Shown here: positions 17,440 through 27,163 of the stretch, in pieces
How positions within the stretch are numbered: the first letter of the stretch is position 1
Layout of the letters: each line of letters begins with the position of its first letter
NCBI GenBank assembly: GCA_039180875.1
Contig: JBCDCY010000008.1
Coordinates: 62,001-126,000 of the forward strand
DNA from: JBCDCY01 sp039180875
Lineage (GTDB): Bacteria; Pseudomonadota; Alphaproteobacteria; Rhodobacterales; Rhodobacteraceae
Reading direction: 5' to 3'
DNA length: 64,000 bases
The notes under the pieces: generated by a model
What the model was told of the DNA's origin: nothing
Database searches by the model: none
Seen by the model: only the letters and a program-made list of their open reading frames with translations
Position numbers and translations under genes: made by a program

Positions 17440-18762
17440 ATGAAGTCCCTGGCCGCCACCCTTACCGCGATTGCGCTCGCGGCCATGTTCGGCGCTGATC
17501 CGGCCTCGGCCGGCGAAAACCGCATTGATCTCGTCCGCCCCGACGCCCCGGCCTTGGCGAGCCCCGGGCCGTTGGCGATCGGGGTCCGCACCATCGAGGT
17601 GGTCAATCCCGATCAGGTCGACATCCTGAATGTCGTGCCGGAGGGTGAGGTGCCGACGTACAACCGCCCGCTGACGCTCGAGGTCTGGTATCCGGCCACC
17701 GGGGACGAAGTGGGCGGTGTCTATGAGGGCGTGAAATTGCGCGATGGCCAGACCGAGGTCAGCCTGCATGGCCGCGCCGTACGCGATGCGGCGCCAGCGA
17801 CGGTGGACGGTCCCTATCCCCTCATCATCATTTCCCACGGCTATCCCGGCAATCGCTTCCTGATGAGCCCGTTGGCCGAGAACCTGGCGACCAAGGGCTA
17901 TGTCGTGGTCTCCATCGACCACACCGACAGCACCTATTCCGACCAATCGGCCTTCGGCTCGACCCTGGTGAACCGCTCCCTCGACCAGACCTTCGTGCTG
18001 GACGAGATGGCCCGGTTGAACGGGGAGGCGGAGAGCTTCCTCGCCGGCCTGGTCGATGCCGAGACCACCGGCCTGATCGGCTATTCCATGGGCGGCTACG
18101 GCGCGATCATCACCGCGGGCGGCGGCGTCACCGAAGCCTCCGTCGGCTATTCCTGGGGCGCGCCCGCAGGCACCCTCGGCGTCCATCTATCAGGCTCGGA
18201 GAGCCATGCCGCGCTGCCCGACCCCCGGATCCGCGCCATCGTCGCCTTCGCCCCCTGGGGACGGGAGCGGGAGTTCTGGTCGGCCGAGACGCTCGCCGGG
18301 GTTGAGACCCCCGTCTTTTTCGTCGCCGGGAGCCAGGACGATGTCTCCGGCTACGAGGCCGGCGTGCGCCTGATGTTCGAGGAAACCGTGAACGCCGACC
18401 GCTATCTGCTGACCTTCATCGGTGCCAACCACAATGCCGGCGCGCCAATGCCGGCACCGCAGGAGAGCTGGCAGCCGGTTGAGACCTTGGATTTCGTGCC
18501 GTTCGAGCACTACGCCGATGCGGTCTGGGACAACGTGCGGATGAACAACGTCTCCCAGCATTTCGTGACCGCCTTCCTCGGCCTGCATCTGAAGCAGGAC
18601 GGAGAGATGGCGCCCTTCCTCGACCTCATCGCGGTGGCGGAGGACGGCGTCTACTCGGTGGATGAGGAAGGCACGCCGCAGGACGACCACACCTACTGGC
18701 TCGGCTTCCCGGCGCGCACGGCCAAGGGCCTGATCCTGAACCACCTGACCCCGGGCGAGTAG
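17440..18762 (+). CDS. Secreted alpha/beta hydrolase (PAF-acetylhydrolase/dienelactone-hydrolase-like)
   Basis: A 440-residue protein with a Sec signal peptide (MKSLAATLTAIALAAMFGADPASAG). PLIIISHGYPGNRF is the oxyanion strand and GLIGYSMGGYGA is the nucleophile elbow with the catalytic Ser. VFFVAGSQDDVSGY probably carries the acidic residue and FIGANHNAG the catalytic His. It likely hydrolyses an ester or lactone in the periplasm; the substrate is unknown. ATG 17440 follows an in-frame TTG and has GGAGGAAG upstream. Convergent with the ThDP enzyme. Confidence 0.8.
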   Translation: MKSLAATLTAIALAAMFGADPASAGENRIDLVRPDAPALASPGPLAIGVRTIEVVNPDQVDILNVVPEGEVPTYNRPLTLEVWYPATGDEVGGVYEGVKLRDGQTEVSLHGRAVRDAAPATVDGPYPLIIISHGYPGNRFLMSPLAENLATKGYVVVSIDHTDSTYSDQSAFGSTLVNRSLDQTFVLDEMARLNGEAESFLAGLVDAETTGLIGYSMGGYGAIITAGGGVTEASVGYSWGAPAGTLGVHLSGSESHAALPDPRIRAIVAFAPWGREREFWSAETLAGVETPVFFVAGSQDDVSGYEAGVRLMFEETVNADRYLLTFIGANHNAGAPMPAPQESWQPVETLDFVPFEHYADAVWDNVRMNNVSQHFVTAFLGLHLKQDGEMAPFLDLIAVAEDGVYSVDEEGTPQDDHTYWLGFPARTAKGLILNHLTPGE

Positions 18763-18786
18763 GCTCGCACGTAGGCTCTGCGAGCG

Positions 18787-20391
18787 TTAGATCCGGCCGT
18801 CGTAGTCGCGGCGGCCGATCCGGGCAGCGATCAGGCTGAACGTGTCGCGGGCGAGCGCGGCCTGCAGCGCCTCGGCCAACGCCTCCCGCGTCTCGACCCA
18901 GATACCCGCGCCGCCGAGCGCCTCGGCGACCGCCGGAAAGTCCGTCGCGCCGAAGGTGACGCCAACCTCCGGCATCTGGGCGCCGCGCTGCTTCAGCTCG
19001 ATCAGGGCCAATTGCACGTCGATGAAGACGACGACGGGGAGTGACAGGCGATGGTCGCGGGCCGTGGCAAGCTCGCCCAGAAACATCTCGACCCCGGCAT
19101 CGCCGACGAAGGCGACCACCGGGCGATCCGGCTCGGCCAGCTTGCGCCCGATGGCGAGCGGCACCGCGGCGCCCATGGTGCAGAGGCCGGAGGATTGCAG
19201 CACCGAGCGCGGCGCCCGGGCCCGCCAAACCTGGGAGAAGACGATGCGGTGGGCGCCGGAGTCGACCGTCACCACCGTCTCCGCCGGCAGCGCCGCCTCG
19301 GCCGCATCGACGATTGCCGCCGGGCCCCAGGGGGCCTCCGCGCTGTAGGCTGCACGAAGCCGGGTCCGCACGCCGTCCGCCAGGTCTGGCGGCCAGGTCG
19401 CGCCACCGCCGACGGTCAGGGCGACCAGGCCGGCTGCGATATCGGCCACGAAGCTCTGGCTGGCCTGGTGCATGAAGTGATCGTTGGACGCTGCCGCCAC
19501 CTCGATGACCCGCTGGCCCGGTGCGAAGGGATCGCGCCAGCCGACCCGCATCTCGATCGGGTCATAGCCGGCGAGGATGACGCAATCGGCCTCCGCCACC
19601 AACGGCAGCAGTTCCGCATCGGCCACCGGAGAAAGCCCGGCGGCGCCGAGGCTGAGCGGATCGTCCTCCGGCAGGATGCCCTTGGCCTTGTAGGTGGTGA
19701 TGAGCGGCGCATGATGGGCCCGGCAGAAGTCGGCGACCACGCCCTCCGCCCCCTGCACCACGGCGTCGAGACCGGCGATCACTAGGGGGCGCTTGGCCTC
19801 CGCGATCCAGGTCCGCGCCTCGGCCAACGCCTCGCCCGCCGGGGCGGTCGGGGCCGCCGCGACGGCGCGCGCCACCGGCCAGGCCGGGCGGACCTCGCGC
19901 TGCACGTCGATAGGGAAGTCGAGGACGACGGGGCCTGGCCGCCCCTCCATGGCGATGGAGAGCGCCTTTTCGACGACGACCGCGGCCGTGCCGGGCTCCA
20001 CCCGAAAGGCCGCCTTGGTCACCGGCGCGAGAAGCGCGACATGGTCGAAGACCTGATGGGTGTAGGTGTGGGCATCGGCGGCCGTGACGCAGCCCGTCAG
20101 CACGATCATCGGCACCCGGTCCTGCCAGGCATTGGCGATGACGTTCACCGCATTCGCCACCCCCGGCCCAATGGTGGCGAACAGGATTGCCGGCCCAGCC
20201 CCGCCGTGCCAGGCCCCCTCCCCCATGAAGCCCGCGCAGTTCTCGTGCCGGCTGAGCACCACCGCGATGCCCGCCCGGTCGAGCGCATCGGTCAGCGCCA
20301 GCACCTCTCCCCCCGGGATGCCGAAAGCGAACCGGCAGCCGGCCTCGGCCAGCCGCCGGGCAATCACGTCGGACGCGGAAAGATCGGTCAT
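18787..20391 (-). CDS. Thiamine-diphosphate-dependent enzyme (acetolactate synthase-like)
   Basis: A 534-residue protein with three domains of the ThDP family. The catalytic Glu of the N-terminal PYR domain is in SRHENCAGFMGEGAW. The central domain includes AKRPLVIAGLDAV. The C-terminal ThDP/Mg site is FVGDAGVEMFLGEL, continuing to VFIDVQLALIELKQ, where the usual Asn metal ligand position reads Asp. No FAD-specific segment is obvious and there is no partner small subunit, so it is probably a decarboxylase or lyase of unknown 2-oxoacid rather than biosynthetic acetolactate synthase. ATG 20391. Confidence 0.82.
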   Translation of the reverse strand: MTDLSASDVIARRLAEAGCRFAFGIPGGEVLALTDALDRAGIAVVLSRHENCAGFMGEGAWHGGAGPAILFATIGPGVANAVNVIANAWQDRVPMIVLTGCVTAADAHTYTHQVFDHVALLAPVTKAAFRVEPGTAAVVVEKALSIAMEGRPGPVVLDFPIDVQREVRPAWPVARAVAAAPTAPAGEALAEARTWIAEAKRPLVIAGLDAVVQGAEGVVADFCRAHHAPLITTYKAKGILPEDDPLSLGAAGLSPVADAELLPLVAEADCVILAGYDPIEMRVGWRDPFAPGQRVIEVAAASNDHFMHQASQSFVADIAAGLVALTVGGGATWPPDLADGVRTRLRAAYSAEAPWGPAAIVDAAEAALPAETVVTVDSGAHRIVFSQVWRARAPRSVLQSSGLCTMGAAVPLAIGRKLAEPDRPVVAFVGDAGVEMFLGELATARDHRLSLPVVVFIDVQLALIELKQRGAQMPEVGVTFGATDFPAVAEALGGAGIWVETREALAEALQAALARDTFSLIAARIGRRDYDGRI

Positions 20392-20551
20392 GTCGGCGGG
20401 CCCTGGAAGCGACGTCGACCGCCACCATAGGGACGCCGCACTTCGGCGGACAAGGCCCCGCTCGACGACGTCACGGCAAAGGACCTGCTTTGGGCCAAAA
20501 TACTCCCACCGGACGCGTTGTATCCGTCCGGCGAGGCCCGTGGCTGCCCTG

Positions 20552-21526
20552 TCAGTAGAAGAGGCTGCGCCCGAGCTCGGCCTCGAGCGGTGCGTAGAGC
20601 CCCGCCACCTCTTCGGCATAGCCGTTGTAGAGCAGCGTCGGGATCTTCTCCTCGGTGCCGATGTCGGTCTCTTCGGCCTGGCTCCAGCGCCGGTGCGGCA
20701 CTTCCGGATTGACGTTGGCCCAGAAGCCGTACTCCGCCCCTTGGGCTTCCTCCCAGAAGCTCACCGGGCGTTCGTCGGTGAAGCTGATGCGCCGGATCGA
20801 CTTGATCGCCTTGAAGCCGTATTTCCAGGGCGTGTGCAACCGGATCGGCGCGCCGAACTGGCGGTGCAGCACTTTGCCGTAGGCGCCCACGACCATGAAG
20901 GTGAGGGGGTGGGCCGCCTCCTCCATCGTCAGGCCCTCGACGTAGGGCCAGGGCCACCAGCTGGCGCGCTGCTCGCTCGCCATCTCGGGATCGAAGAAGG
21001 TCTCGAACCGGACATAGCGTGCGCCGCTCATCGGCGCGGCCAAAGCCATGATGTCGGAGAGCTTAAAGCCCACCCAGGGCACGACCATCGACCAAGCCTC
21101 GACGCAGCGATGGCGTACGACCCGCTCCTCCAGCTGCACCCGGTCGAGCAGATCGTCGACGTCGACGGTGAGCGGCGTCTCCACCATACCGTCGATGGTC
21201 AGCGTCCAGGGATCGGTGACGAGGGCCTGCGCCTCCCGCCAGATCCGCTTGGAGGAGCCGAATTCATAGAAGTTGTTGTAGCGGCTGCTGATCCCCTCGT
21301 CCGTCACCTCCCGGCCCGGGCCGGCCGAGGCGAAGTCGGGATTGAGCGGCGGCACGGGGGCGAAGGGTTCCTCCGGCATGCGGGCGGCATGGGCCGTGGC
21401 GGGCAGCGCCGCCCCGATCGCACCGAGGCCGAGGCTCGCCAACACGTGGCGGCGGTTCAGGAAAACAGCCTCTGGCGTCGCCGCGCTCTCGCGCAGCGCC
21501 CAGGACGGACGGCGGTGGTAAATCAT
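20552..21526 (-). CDS. msrP: Periplasmic protein-methionine-sulfoxide reductase, molybdenum catalytic subunit
   Basis: A 324-residue molybdopterin enzyme that reduces methionine sulfoxide in periplasmic proteins. It has a Tat signal (NRRHVLASLGLGAIG). RHRCVEAWSMVVPW holds the Cys that ligates molybdenum, and APIRLHTPWKYGFKAIK is a conserved MsrP (YedY) block. The haem membrane partner MsrQ is not next to it. ATG 21526 follows an in-frame TTG. Divergent from the sensor kinase gene. Confidence 0.92.
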   Translation of the reverse strand: MIYHRRPSWALRESAATPEAVFLNRRHVLASLGLGAIGAALPATAHAARMPEEPFAPVPPLNPDFASAGPGREVTDEGISSRYNNFYEFGSSKRIWREAQALVTDPWTLTIDGMVETPLTVDVDDLLDRVQLEERVVRHRCVEAWSMVVPWVGFKLSDIMALAAPMSGARYVRFETFFDPEMASEQRASWWPWPYVEGLTMEEAAHPLTFMVVGAYGKVLHRQFGAPIRLHTPWKYGFKAIKSIRRISFTDERPVSFWEEAQGAEYGFWANVNPEVPHRRWSQAEETDIGTEEKIPTLLYNGYAEEVAGLYAPLEAELGRSLFY

Positions 21527-21632
21527 CAAAGCCTCATCGCGATAGGTTTCCGCTGCAACTTAATGCGCGATGTCCTGCCGATCCAATCAAAGCCGCTTGA
21601 GGAGAGGTTACACCCCACATAGCCTGCGGGGG

Positions 21633-23411
21633 ATGAGCGATGCGCAGACCCTCCCGGCGATGCTCCGCGCTTCGGGCTCTCTCTCCCGAACGCTGCGCAT
21701 CACTTTGCTGGTCGGCCTGATCCTGAGCGCCGGCTTCGTCTGGCTGAGCCGCGCCTACTTTTACAATGCCTTCACGGACGATCTTCGCAACGGAGCGCAA
21801 CTTCGCTCGGTCTCCTTCGCGGGCAATATCGTGGGCGTCCTGGCCCGGCACCGGACCATTCCGGCCAGTATCGCCTACGATCGGGAGCTAATCGACGCGC
21901 TCGACCGACAGAACTTCGCGACCACCTCTCAGCGTCTGATCGCCCTGCAGGAGGAGCTGGAGGTGAAGGGCCTCTTCCTGCTCGACCTCGACGGTCGGAT
22001 GGTGGCCGCCTCCAACCGCTACGAGCTGGCGAGCTCCCACAACGAGGCGCCCTACTTCCTGACGGCGCTGCGGGAGAGCAGCACGGTCTTCACCACCGTC
22101 GGCATTCCTGAGCAGAACGTGAGCTTCTATTTCTCCCGCCGATTGGAGGACGCGAGCGGCCCCCTCGGTGTGATCGTGGTCGAGGTCGATCTGCACGCGC
22201 AGGAGCTCACCTGGGCTGGCGGCAAGGATCAAGTCATCGTCACAAACTCGCAGGATGTCATCATTTTGGCGTCCGAGCGAGAGTGGCGATCCCGCCTGCT
22301 CGGCCCCTTCCTGGAAGAGTTGAGCCAGCCGATCCGACGCTACAGCCAGATCGCCGGCATCCCGATCCTGCCCCAGGAATTGTCGGAGGGTGGGCGGAGC
22401 GTCACCATCGACGGCCAATCCTTCCTGCGGGCCGAGACCAAGATCGGCTTTCGCAACTGGACGCTCAGCTATCTGGCGCCGCTGGCCGACGTGGATGCGC
22501 GGGTGAACGCCATCGTGGCGCTGGAGATCATGGTGCTGGCGCTGATCGCGGCGTTGATCTTCTATCTCGCGTCCCGCCGCATGGCTCGCCTGTCATTATT
22601 CTTTGAGCGGGAGTCGACCGAGCTTCGCGCCCTAAACGCCCGTCTTGCCTCGGAAATCGAAGAGCGGCGGCGGGTCGAGAAGAACCTGGAGGCGGCCGAG
22701 CTGTCCCTCGTGCAGGCCTCCAAACTCGCAGCCCTCGGCCAGATGTCGGCCGCCATCAGCCACGAGCTCAACCAGCCCCTCGCCGCGATGAAGACCTACC
22801 TCGCCGGCGCGCGCCTGCTGGTGCAGCGGAAGCGGGTAGAAGAATCCCTCAGTTCCTTCCAGCGGGTCGACGATCTGATCAACCGCATGGCGGTGATCAC
22901 CAGCCAGCTCAAGTCCTTTGCCCGCAAGGGCGAGCAGGAGCTGCGCCAGATCGACCTGCGCGACACGGTGAACTCAGCCCTCTCGATGATGTCGCCGCAG
23001 CTCGGCCAGACCCGGGTGCAGATCGAGAAGCATCTGCCGGCCCACCCGGTTTGGGTGCGCGGCGATGCGGTGCGGCTCGAGCAGATCGTCATCAACCTCT
23101 TGCGCAACGCCCTGGACGCGATGCAAGGCCAGGCTGATAAAGCGCTGCAGATCAAGATCTTGCACGGAGAAATGTGTTTGTTGCAGGTGCGCGACAACGG
23201 CCCCGGCATTGGCGGGGAGGCGAAGTCGCTGTTTGAGCCGTTCTACACCACCAAGAAACCCGGTGAGGGGGTGGGCCTCGGCCTCGCCATCTCGGCCGGC
23301 ATTGCCACGGATCTGGGCGGCGAGCTTTCCGCGCACAACGCCGATGACGGCGGCGCGGTCTTCGAGCTTTCGCTGCCTGCATACCATCGGACGGAGACCG
23401 CCGCCGAATGA
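21633..23411 (+). CDS. DctB-like membrane sensor histidine kinase
   Basis: A 592-residue sensor. One N-terminal membrane helix (ITLLVGLILSAGFVWLS), a periplasmic double-Cache domain (about 45-280, with LFLLDLDGRMVAASNR), a second helix (IVALEIMVLALIAALIFYL) and a coiled coil lead to the kinase. SAAISHELNQPLAAMKTYL contains the phospho-accepting His; NLLRNALDAM, VRDNGPGIG and GVGLGLAIS are the N, G1 and G2 boxes. DctB-type sensors detect C4-dicarboxylates or related acids. No dct transporter is adjacent, so the ligand is open. Its stop overlaps the regulator start (ATGA). Confidence 0.88.
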   Translation: MSDAQTLPAMLRASGSLSRTLRITLLVGLILSAGFVWLSRAYFYNAFTDDLRNGAQLRSVSFAGNIVGVLARHRTIPASIAYDRELIDALDRQNFATTSQRLIALQEELEVKGLFLLDLDGRMVAASNRYELASSHNEAPYFLTALRESSTVFTTVGIPEQNVSFYFSRRLEDASGPLGVIVVEVDLHAQELTWAGGKDQVIVTNSQDVIILASEREWRSRLLGPFLEELSQPIRRYSQIAGIPILPQELSEGGRSVTIDGQSFLRAETKIGFRNWTLSYLAPLADVDARVNAIVALEIMVLALIAALIFYLASRRMARLSLFFERESTELRALNARLASEIEERRRVEKNLEAAELSLVQASKLAALGQMSAAISHELNQPLAAMKTYLAGARLLVQRKRVEESLSSFQRVDDLINRMAVITSQLKSFARKGEQELRQIDLRDTVNSALSMMSPQLGQTRVQIEKHLPAHPVWVRGDAVRLEQIVINLLRNALDAMQGQADKALQIKILHGEMCLLQVRDNGPGIGGEAKSLFEPFYTTKKPGEGVGLGLAISAGIATDLGGELSAHNADDGGAVFELSLPAYHRTETAAE

Positions 23412-24760
23412 ACGATATGTCCCAAACCCCGTCGCTGAAGGTGATGATCGTCGATGATGAGGCCGATATGCGCGCCTCCATCGCCCAATGGATGGAGCTT
23501 TCGGGCTTCGTTCCGGTGTTGCGGGAGAACGCGGCTGAGGCGCTCTCCGGCATCGATTCCGACTTTCCGGGCATCGTGATCTCCGACGTGCGCATGCCCG
23601 GCATCGACGGGTTGGAGCTGCTCAGCCGGCTGCAGGCCCGGGACCAAGGCCTGCCGGTCATCATGATCACCGGCCATGGCGATGTGGCCATGGCGGTCGA
23701 GGCGATGCGTATGGGGGCTTACGACTTCGTCGAGAAACCGTTCGATCCCAACCGGTTGACCGATCTCGCCTCCCGTGCGCTCACTGCCCGGCGTCTCACC
23801 CTCGACAACCGGCTGCTGCGGCGCGAGCTCTCGGACGGCTCGCTCCTCCTCCGCCGACTGGTGGGGGACAGCCCGCCGATGCTGCGCCTGCGGGAGGAGA
23901 TCCTGGATTTCGCCCAGGCCGACACGCACGTGGTGGTCTGGGGCGAGACCGGGGCCGGCAAGTCGCTGGTGGCCCGCGCGCTCCATGCCTGCGGCCCACG
24001 CCAGGGCAAGCCCTTCATCAAGCTCAACTGCGCCGCGCACGAGCCGGAGGAGCTGGCGGCCCTGTTCTTCGGCCAGCCCGGCGCCCTCGAGGTGCCGGTG
24101 ATCCACCAGGTGGGCGGCGGCACGCTCTGCCTCACCGAAGTCGCCTCGATGCCCACCACCTTGCAGGCCCGCCTGGTCGAGCTGCTGCAAAGCCGCGATG
24201 CTGCCTCCGACCGCTCGGCGAGCCCGCGGATCGTGACCTTGACGGAGGAGCCGCTGGCCGATGCCCAATCCGACGGGCGCCTCCGGGCCGATCTCTTCTT
24301 CCGGCTGTCGGCCATGGAGCTCACCGTGCCGCCGCTCCGCGAACGGGGCGAGGATGTGCTGCTGCTCTTCGAGCGCTTCGCTCGACAGTTCGCCGAGGAA
24401 TATGGCTGCGAGCCGCCGGAGCTCAGCGCCTCCGACGCGGCCTTCCTGCTGCAATCGCATTGGCCGGGCAATGTGCGGCAATTGCAGAACCTGGCCGAGC
24501 GGGCGGTACTGCAAGCGCGCCGCAGCGATGGCGCGATGGCGAACCTCGCCCTGGTGGCCGAGCCCCAGGACACGGTGACGGCCGGCGCGCCCCGCCCCCT
24601 GCGCGACCATGTGGACGCGTTCGAGAAGATGCTGATCCAGTCCGCCCTGCGTCGCCACCGCGGCACCATGTCGGCGGTGATGGAGGAATTGGCGCTGCCC
24701 CGCCGCACCCTGAACGAGAAGATGGCGAAATACGGCCTCAGCCGCAGCGACTACCTCTAG
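23408..24760 (+). CDS. DctD/NtrC-type response regulator with degenerate AAA+ domain
   Basis: A 450-residue protein. The receiver domain (1-125) is complete: VDDEAD, phosphorylated Asp in ISDVRMPGIDG, and Lys in VEKPFDP. The AAA+ domain has an intact Walker A (GETGAGKSLVARALH) and GNVRQLQNLAERA, but the GAFTGA sigma54-contact loop is replaced by GALEVPVIHQ and Walker B reads GGTLCLTEVASM, where family members have GGTLFLDE. A Fis-type helix-turn-helix ends the protein. ATP hydrolysis and sigma54 activation are therefore doubtful, although it should still bind DNA. Partner of the kinase upstream. Confidence 0.87.
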   Translation: MNDMSQTPSLKVMIVDDEADMRASIAQWMELSGFVPVLRENAAEALSGIDSDFPGIVISDVRMPGIDGLELLSRLQARDQGLPVIMITGHGDVAMAVEAMRMGAYDFVEKPFDPNRLTDLASRALTARRLTLDNRLLRRELSDGSLLLRRLVGDSPPMLRLREEILDFAQADTHVVVWGETGAGKSLVARALHACGPRQGKPFIKLNCAAHEPEELAALFFGQPGALEVPVIHQVGGGTLCLTEVASMPTTLQARLVELLQSRDAASDRSASPRIVTLTEEPLADAQSDGRLRADLFFRLSAMELTVPPLRERGEDVLLLFERFARQFAEEYGCEPPELSASDAAFLLQSHWPGNVRQLQNLAERAVLQARRSDGAMANLALVAEPQDTVTAGAPRPLRDHVDAFEKMLIQSALRRHRGTMSAVMEELALPRRTLNEKMAKYGLSRSDYL

Positions 24761-24784
24761 CGAACCCCTCGCTTTCGCAGTGGC

Positions 24785-26230
24785 TCAAATATCCCCGCCG
24801 GAGGCTCTCATCTCTTCCGACGTCGCTTCTGGCAGGCCAGCCGCCACGTGGATCGCCAACACATTGACCGGCTGCGCCACCCCGTCGACTTGGGCCGCAC
24901 TCACCTCGGCGTTCAGCAACGGGCCGTCATAGCCCTGGGCGCGGGCCCGTTCGAGCGCCGCTTGCGTCACCACGCCGGCGCTGCCGAGAACCTTGTTGTG
25001 CTTCTCGATCTTGGAGGAGACGTTGACCGCCTCGCCGATCACGGTGATCTCGAGCCGGCTTTCGTCACCTACTGCGCCGAACAGGATCTGCCCGGTGGCG
25101 AGCGCCCCGTTCACCCGGGCCGAAAGCTGGTCCCTCGCCCGCCGGGTTGCGTCCCAACGTGCGCCTTCCTCCAGCAGGTGCTCGAGCGCCCGCACGGCAT
25201 CGGCCGCCGCGGTTTCGCTCGGCGCCGCGGCCCCGAACGTCGCCAGCACGCCGTCGCCGAGGAACTTGTCGATGGAGCCGCCATGGCGCTGCACGATCGG
25301 CACGACCCATTGCTGATAGTCGTTGAGCAGCGCCATCACGTCCTCCGGCCGGCTGCCCGAGACCACGTCGGTGAAGCCCCGCAGGTCGAGCACCACCACC
25401 GCCGCCTCCCGCATCGCGCCTTCGCCCGGGGTGACGCCACCGTCTGAGCCCGCGATCTGCGCCGCGATCTCCGGCGCGAAGAAGCGCTTCAGCTCGGCCG
25501 CGGCCATCCCCTCCTCCACGCTGCGCACCAGCAGCGCCCGACCGCGCCAAAGCGAGGCGGCGAGGATGATCGTCACCACCAGGATCGAGATGATCTTGTC
25601 GAACTCCGCGCCGAGCAGGATGGCGTTGTCCGTCATGTAGGTGATGTAATCCCGGGTGATCATGTTGTTGGCGGGATTAGAGCTGATGACGTAGAGCACC
25701 ATCGCCCCCCAGCCGAGCGCCGCCACCAGACCGGTCCAGAGCACGAAGCGCGCGTCGAAGCGTAGCGCCCGGAGCGAGATGAAGATGAAGACGTAAAGCA
25801 GCGTCGGCGCCTTCAGATAGAAGGAGGGCGGCTGACCGTACTGCACGTGGAAGAGCCAGATCAGCGCCATCAGGAGCCCGATGTCGTAGATCGAGGACAG
25901 CGCCAGCGACCAGCCCGGCAGGCGCATGCGATAGGACCAGACGATGCGGATGACCGTGAGGATGAGGTAGAGCGTGAGCACCATCGGCACCGGCTCGACC
26001 GGCGCGTTCGGGATACTGGTCGACGGCGCGAGGAAGTAGAGCGCGCCGAACAGCAGCACAATGGAGAGCTGGGCCCAGCCGATCGCCCGCTCCGCCCGCT
26101 CCTCCTGCAAGGCGATGGCCCGGCGCACACGCTTCGGCAAAGGGTCGTTGTGGCCGGTCAGGACAAAGGCCCTGAGCCGATCAAAGAAGGACCGCCGGGG
26201 CGGTGCCAAGTCCGCCACAGGTGCTGTCAT
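24785..26230 (-). CDS. Membrane-bound class III adenylate/guanylate cyclase
   Basis: A 481-residue protein with about six N-terminal membrane helices (from WAQLSIVLLFGALYFL to ISILVVTIILAASLW) and a C-terminal cyclase domain. VVLDLRGFTDVVSG and FLGDGVLATFG hold the two metal-binding aspartates. GGSIDKFLGDG has a Lys at the adenine-selecting position, favouring cAMP as product. ITVIGEAVNVSSKIEKHN carries the conserved Asn of the transition-state site. ATG 26230. Convergent with the response regulator gene. Confidence 0.88.
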   Translation of the reverse strand: MTAPVADLAPPRRSFFDRLRAFVLTGHNDPLPKRVRRAIALQEERAERAIGWAQLSIVLLFGALYFLAPSTSIPNAPVEPVPMVLTLYLILTVIRIVWSYRMRLPGWSLALSSIYDIGLLMALIWLFHVQYGQPPSFYLKAPTLLYVFIFISLRALRFDARFVLWTGLVAALGWGAMVLYVISSNPANNMITRDYITYMTDNAILLGAEFDKIISILVVTIILAASLWRGRALLVRSVEEGMAAAELKRFFAPEIAAQIAGSDGGVTPGEGAMREAAVVVLDLRGFTDVVSGSRPEDVMALLNDYQQWVVPIVQRHGGSIDKFLGDGVLATFGAAAPSETAAADAVRALEHLLEEGARWDATRRARDQLSARVNGALATGQILFGAVGDESRLEITVIGEAVNVSSKIEKHNKVLGSAGVVTQAALERARAQGYDGPLLNAEVSAAQVDGVAQPVNVLAIHVAAGLPEATSEEMRASGGDI

Positions 26231-26425
26231 CGCCGCAGCCCCTACACACGCGAGGGCCTTGAATGAACCAGCTTTGCCGGCAAAGGCAAGCGCGCTCGCG
26301 CACAACGCACGCTAGGGTGAACGAACGCGAGGCGGATGCGGCGCTTGGGCCGTTCAACGGGGTGAAGCCGCCACCGCGCGATCCGCAAAGTTCAGCTTGG
26401 AAACGTAATCCGGGGGGGCGTCGCC

Positions 26426-27163
26426 CTAGCGGCTGGCCACGGTCGCGAGGGCGCTGGCGAGGCCGCCGAAGCCGGTGAAGCGCCGTTCGAGCGGCAGACC
26501 GAGGCGGCGCGCCGCGTCCTCCGCCCGCCGGGTCAGATCGGCGTCCTCGGTCTGGGCCAGGAACACCACCCGGTCGTAGTGCGCAAACATCATCTCGCGC
26601 AGCTCCGGCCCCCGGTCGAGGCCGAGGCCGCGCCAGACCAGCGTCTCGAACTGCCGCACCAGGAAGTCGGTGAGGTAGAAGGCGCCGATCTCCTCCTCTG
26701 ACCGGGCCGCGAAGGCGTCGAGCCCGTCGAAGAAGGCGTAGCAATGGGGGCCGTTGATGCGCTCCACCCCCTCCTCCTCGCACACGCGGTCGAGCCGGCC
26801 GCCGGTGCCGCAATCGCCGTAAGCCACCAGGATGATCTCGATCCCGTCGGCCCGCGCCTCACGAACCCGCTGGCGCACCGCCTCGGGGATCGCGTCGGGG
26901 GTGTTGTGCAGCGTCGCCGGCAGGCAGACCAGGTCGAGGTGCTGCCAGTCGTTCCCGCGTTGCAGCGCGCCGATCTCCCGCGCCAGGGCACCGCAGGCGA
27001 TGATGCGGGTGCGGACCCCGGCGGGCCGGGTGCGGGGGCGGCTTGGGATCGCTGCCTCGACATGGGCATCGGGGGCCGCAGGCACGGCGCGGCGCCGGGC
27101 GTTGGCGCGTCCGCCGCGCCTCCGCCCCGATCGCATCGCCTCTGTCGCCTGCTCGGCGCTCAC
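26426..27163 (-). CDS. DUF1638 domain protein
   Basis: A 245-residue protein with a basic, probably disordered N-terminus of about 45 residues, then the DUF1638 domain: IIACGALAREIGAL, LPATLHNTPDAIPEAV, VAYGDCGTGGRLD, GPHCYAFFDGLD, FYLTDFLVRQF and LAQTEDADL. The conserved Cys and His residues suggest metal binding. DUF1638 genes often accompany corrinoid methyltransferase systems, and one lies 1-3 kb away here. The GTG start at 27163 immediately follows the stop of the lipoprotein gene upstream. The molecular function is not established. Confidence 0.85.
   Translation of the reverse strand: MSAEQATEAMRSGRRRGGRANARRRAVPAAPDAHVEAAIPSRPRTRPAGVRTRIIACGALAREIGALQRGNDWQHLDLVCLPATLHNTPDAIPEAVRQRVREARADGIEIILVAYGDCGTGGRLDRVCEEEGVERINGPHCYAFFDGLDAFAARSEEEIGAFYLTDFLVRQFETLVWRGLGLDRGPELREMMFAHYDRVVFLAQTEDADLTRRAEDAARRLGLPLERRFTGFGGLASALATVASR

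Noticed and set aside
16444..18186. A 580-codon minus-strand open frame across the isomerase and hydrolase genes.
   Set aside because: It spans two convincing plus-strand genes and their intergenic gap, with no recognisable domain.
18787..20391. Calling the ThDP enzyme biosynthetic acetolactate synthase (ilvB).
   Set aside because: There is no small subunit or ilvC beside it and the metal-site region differs; only the broad family is supported.
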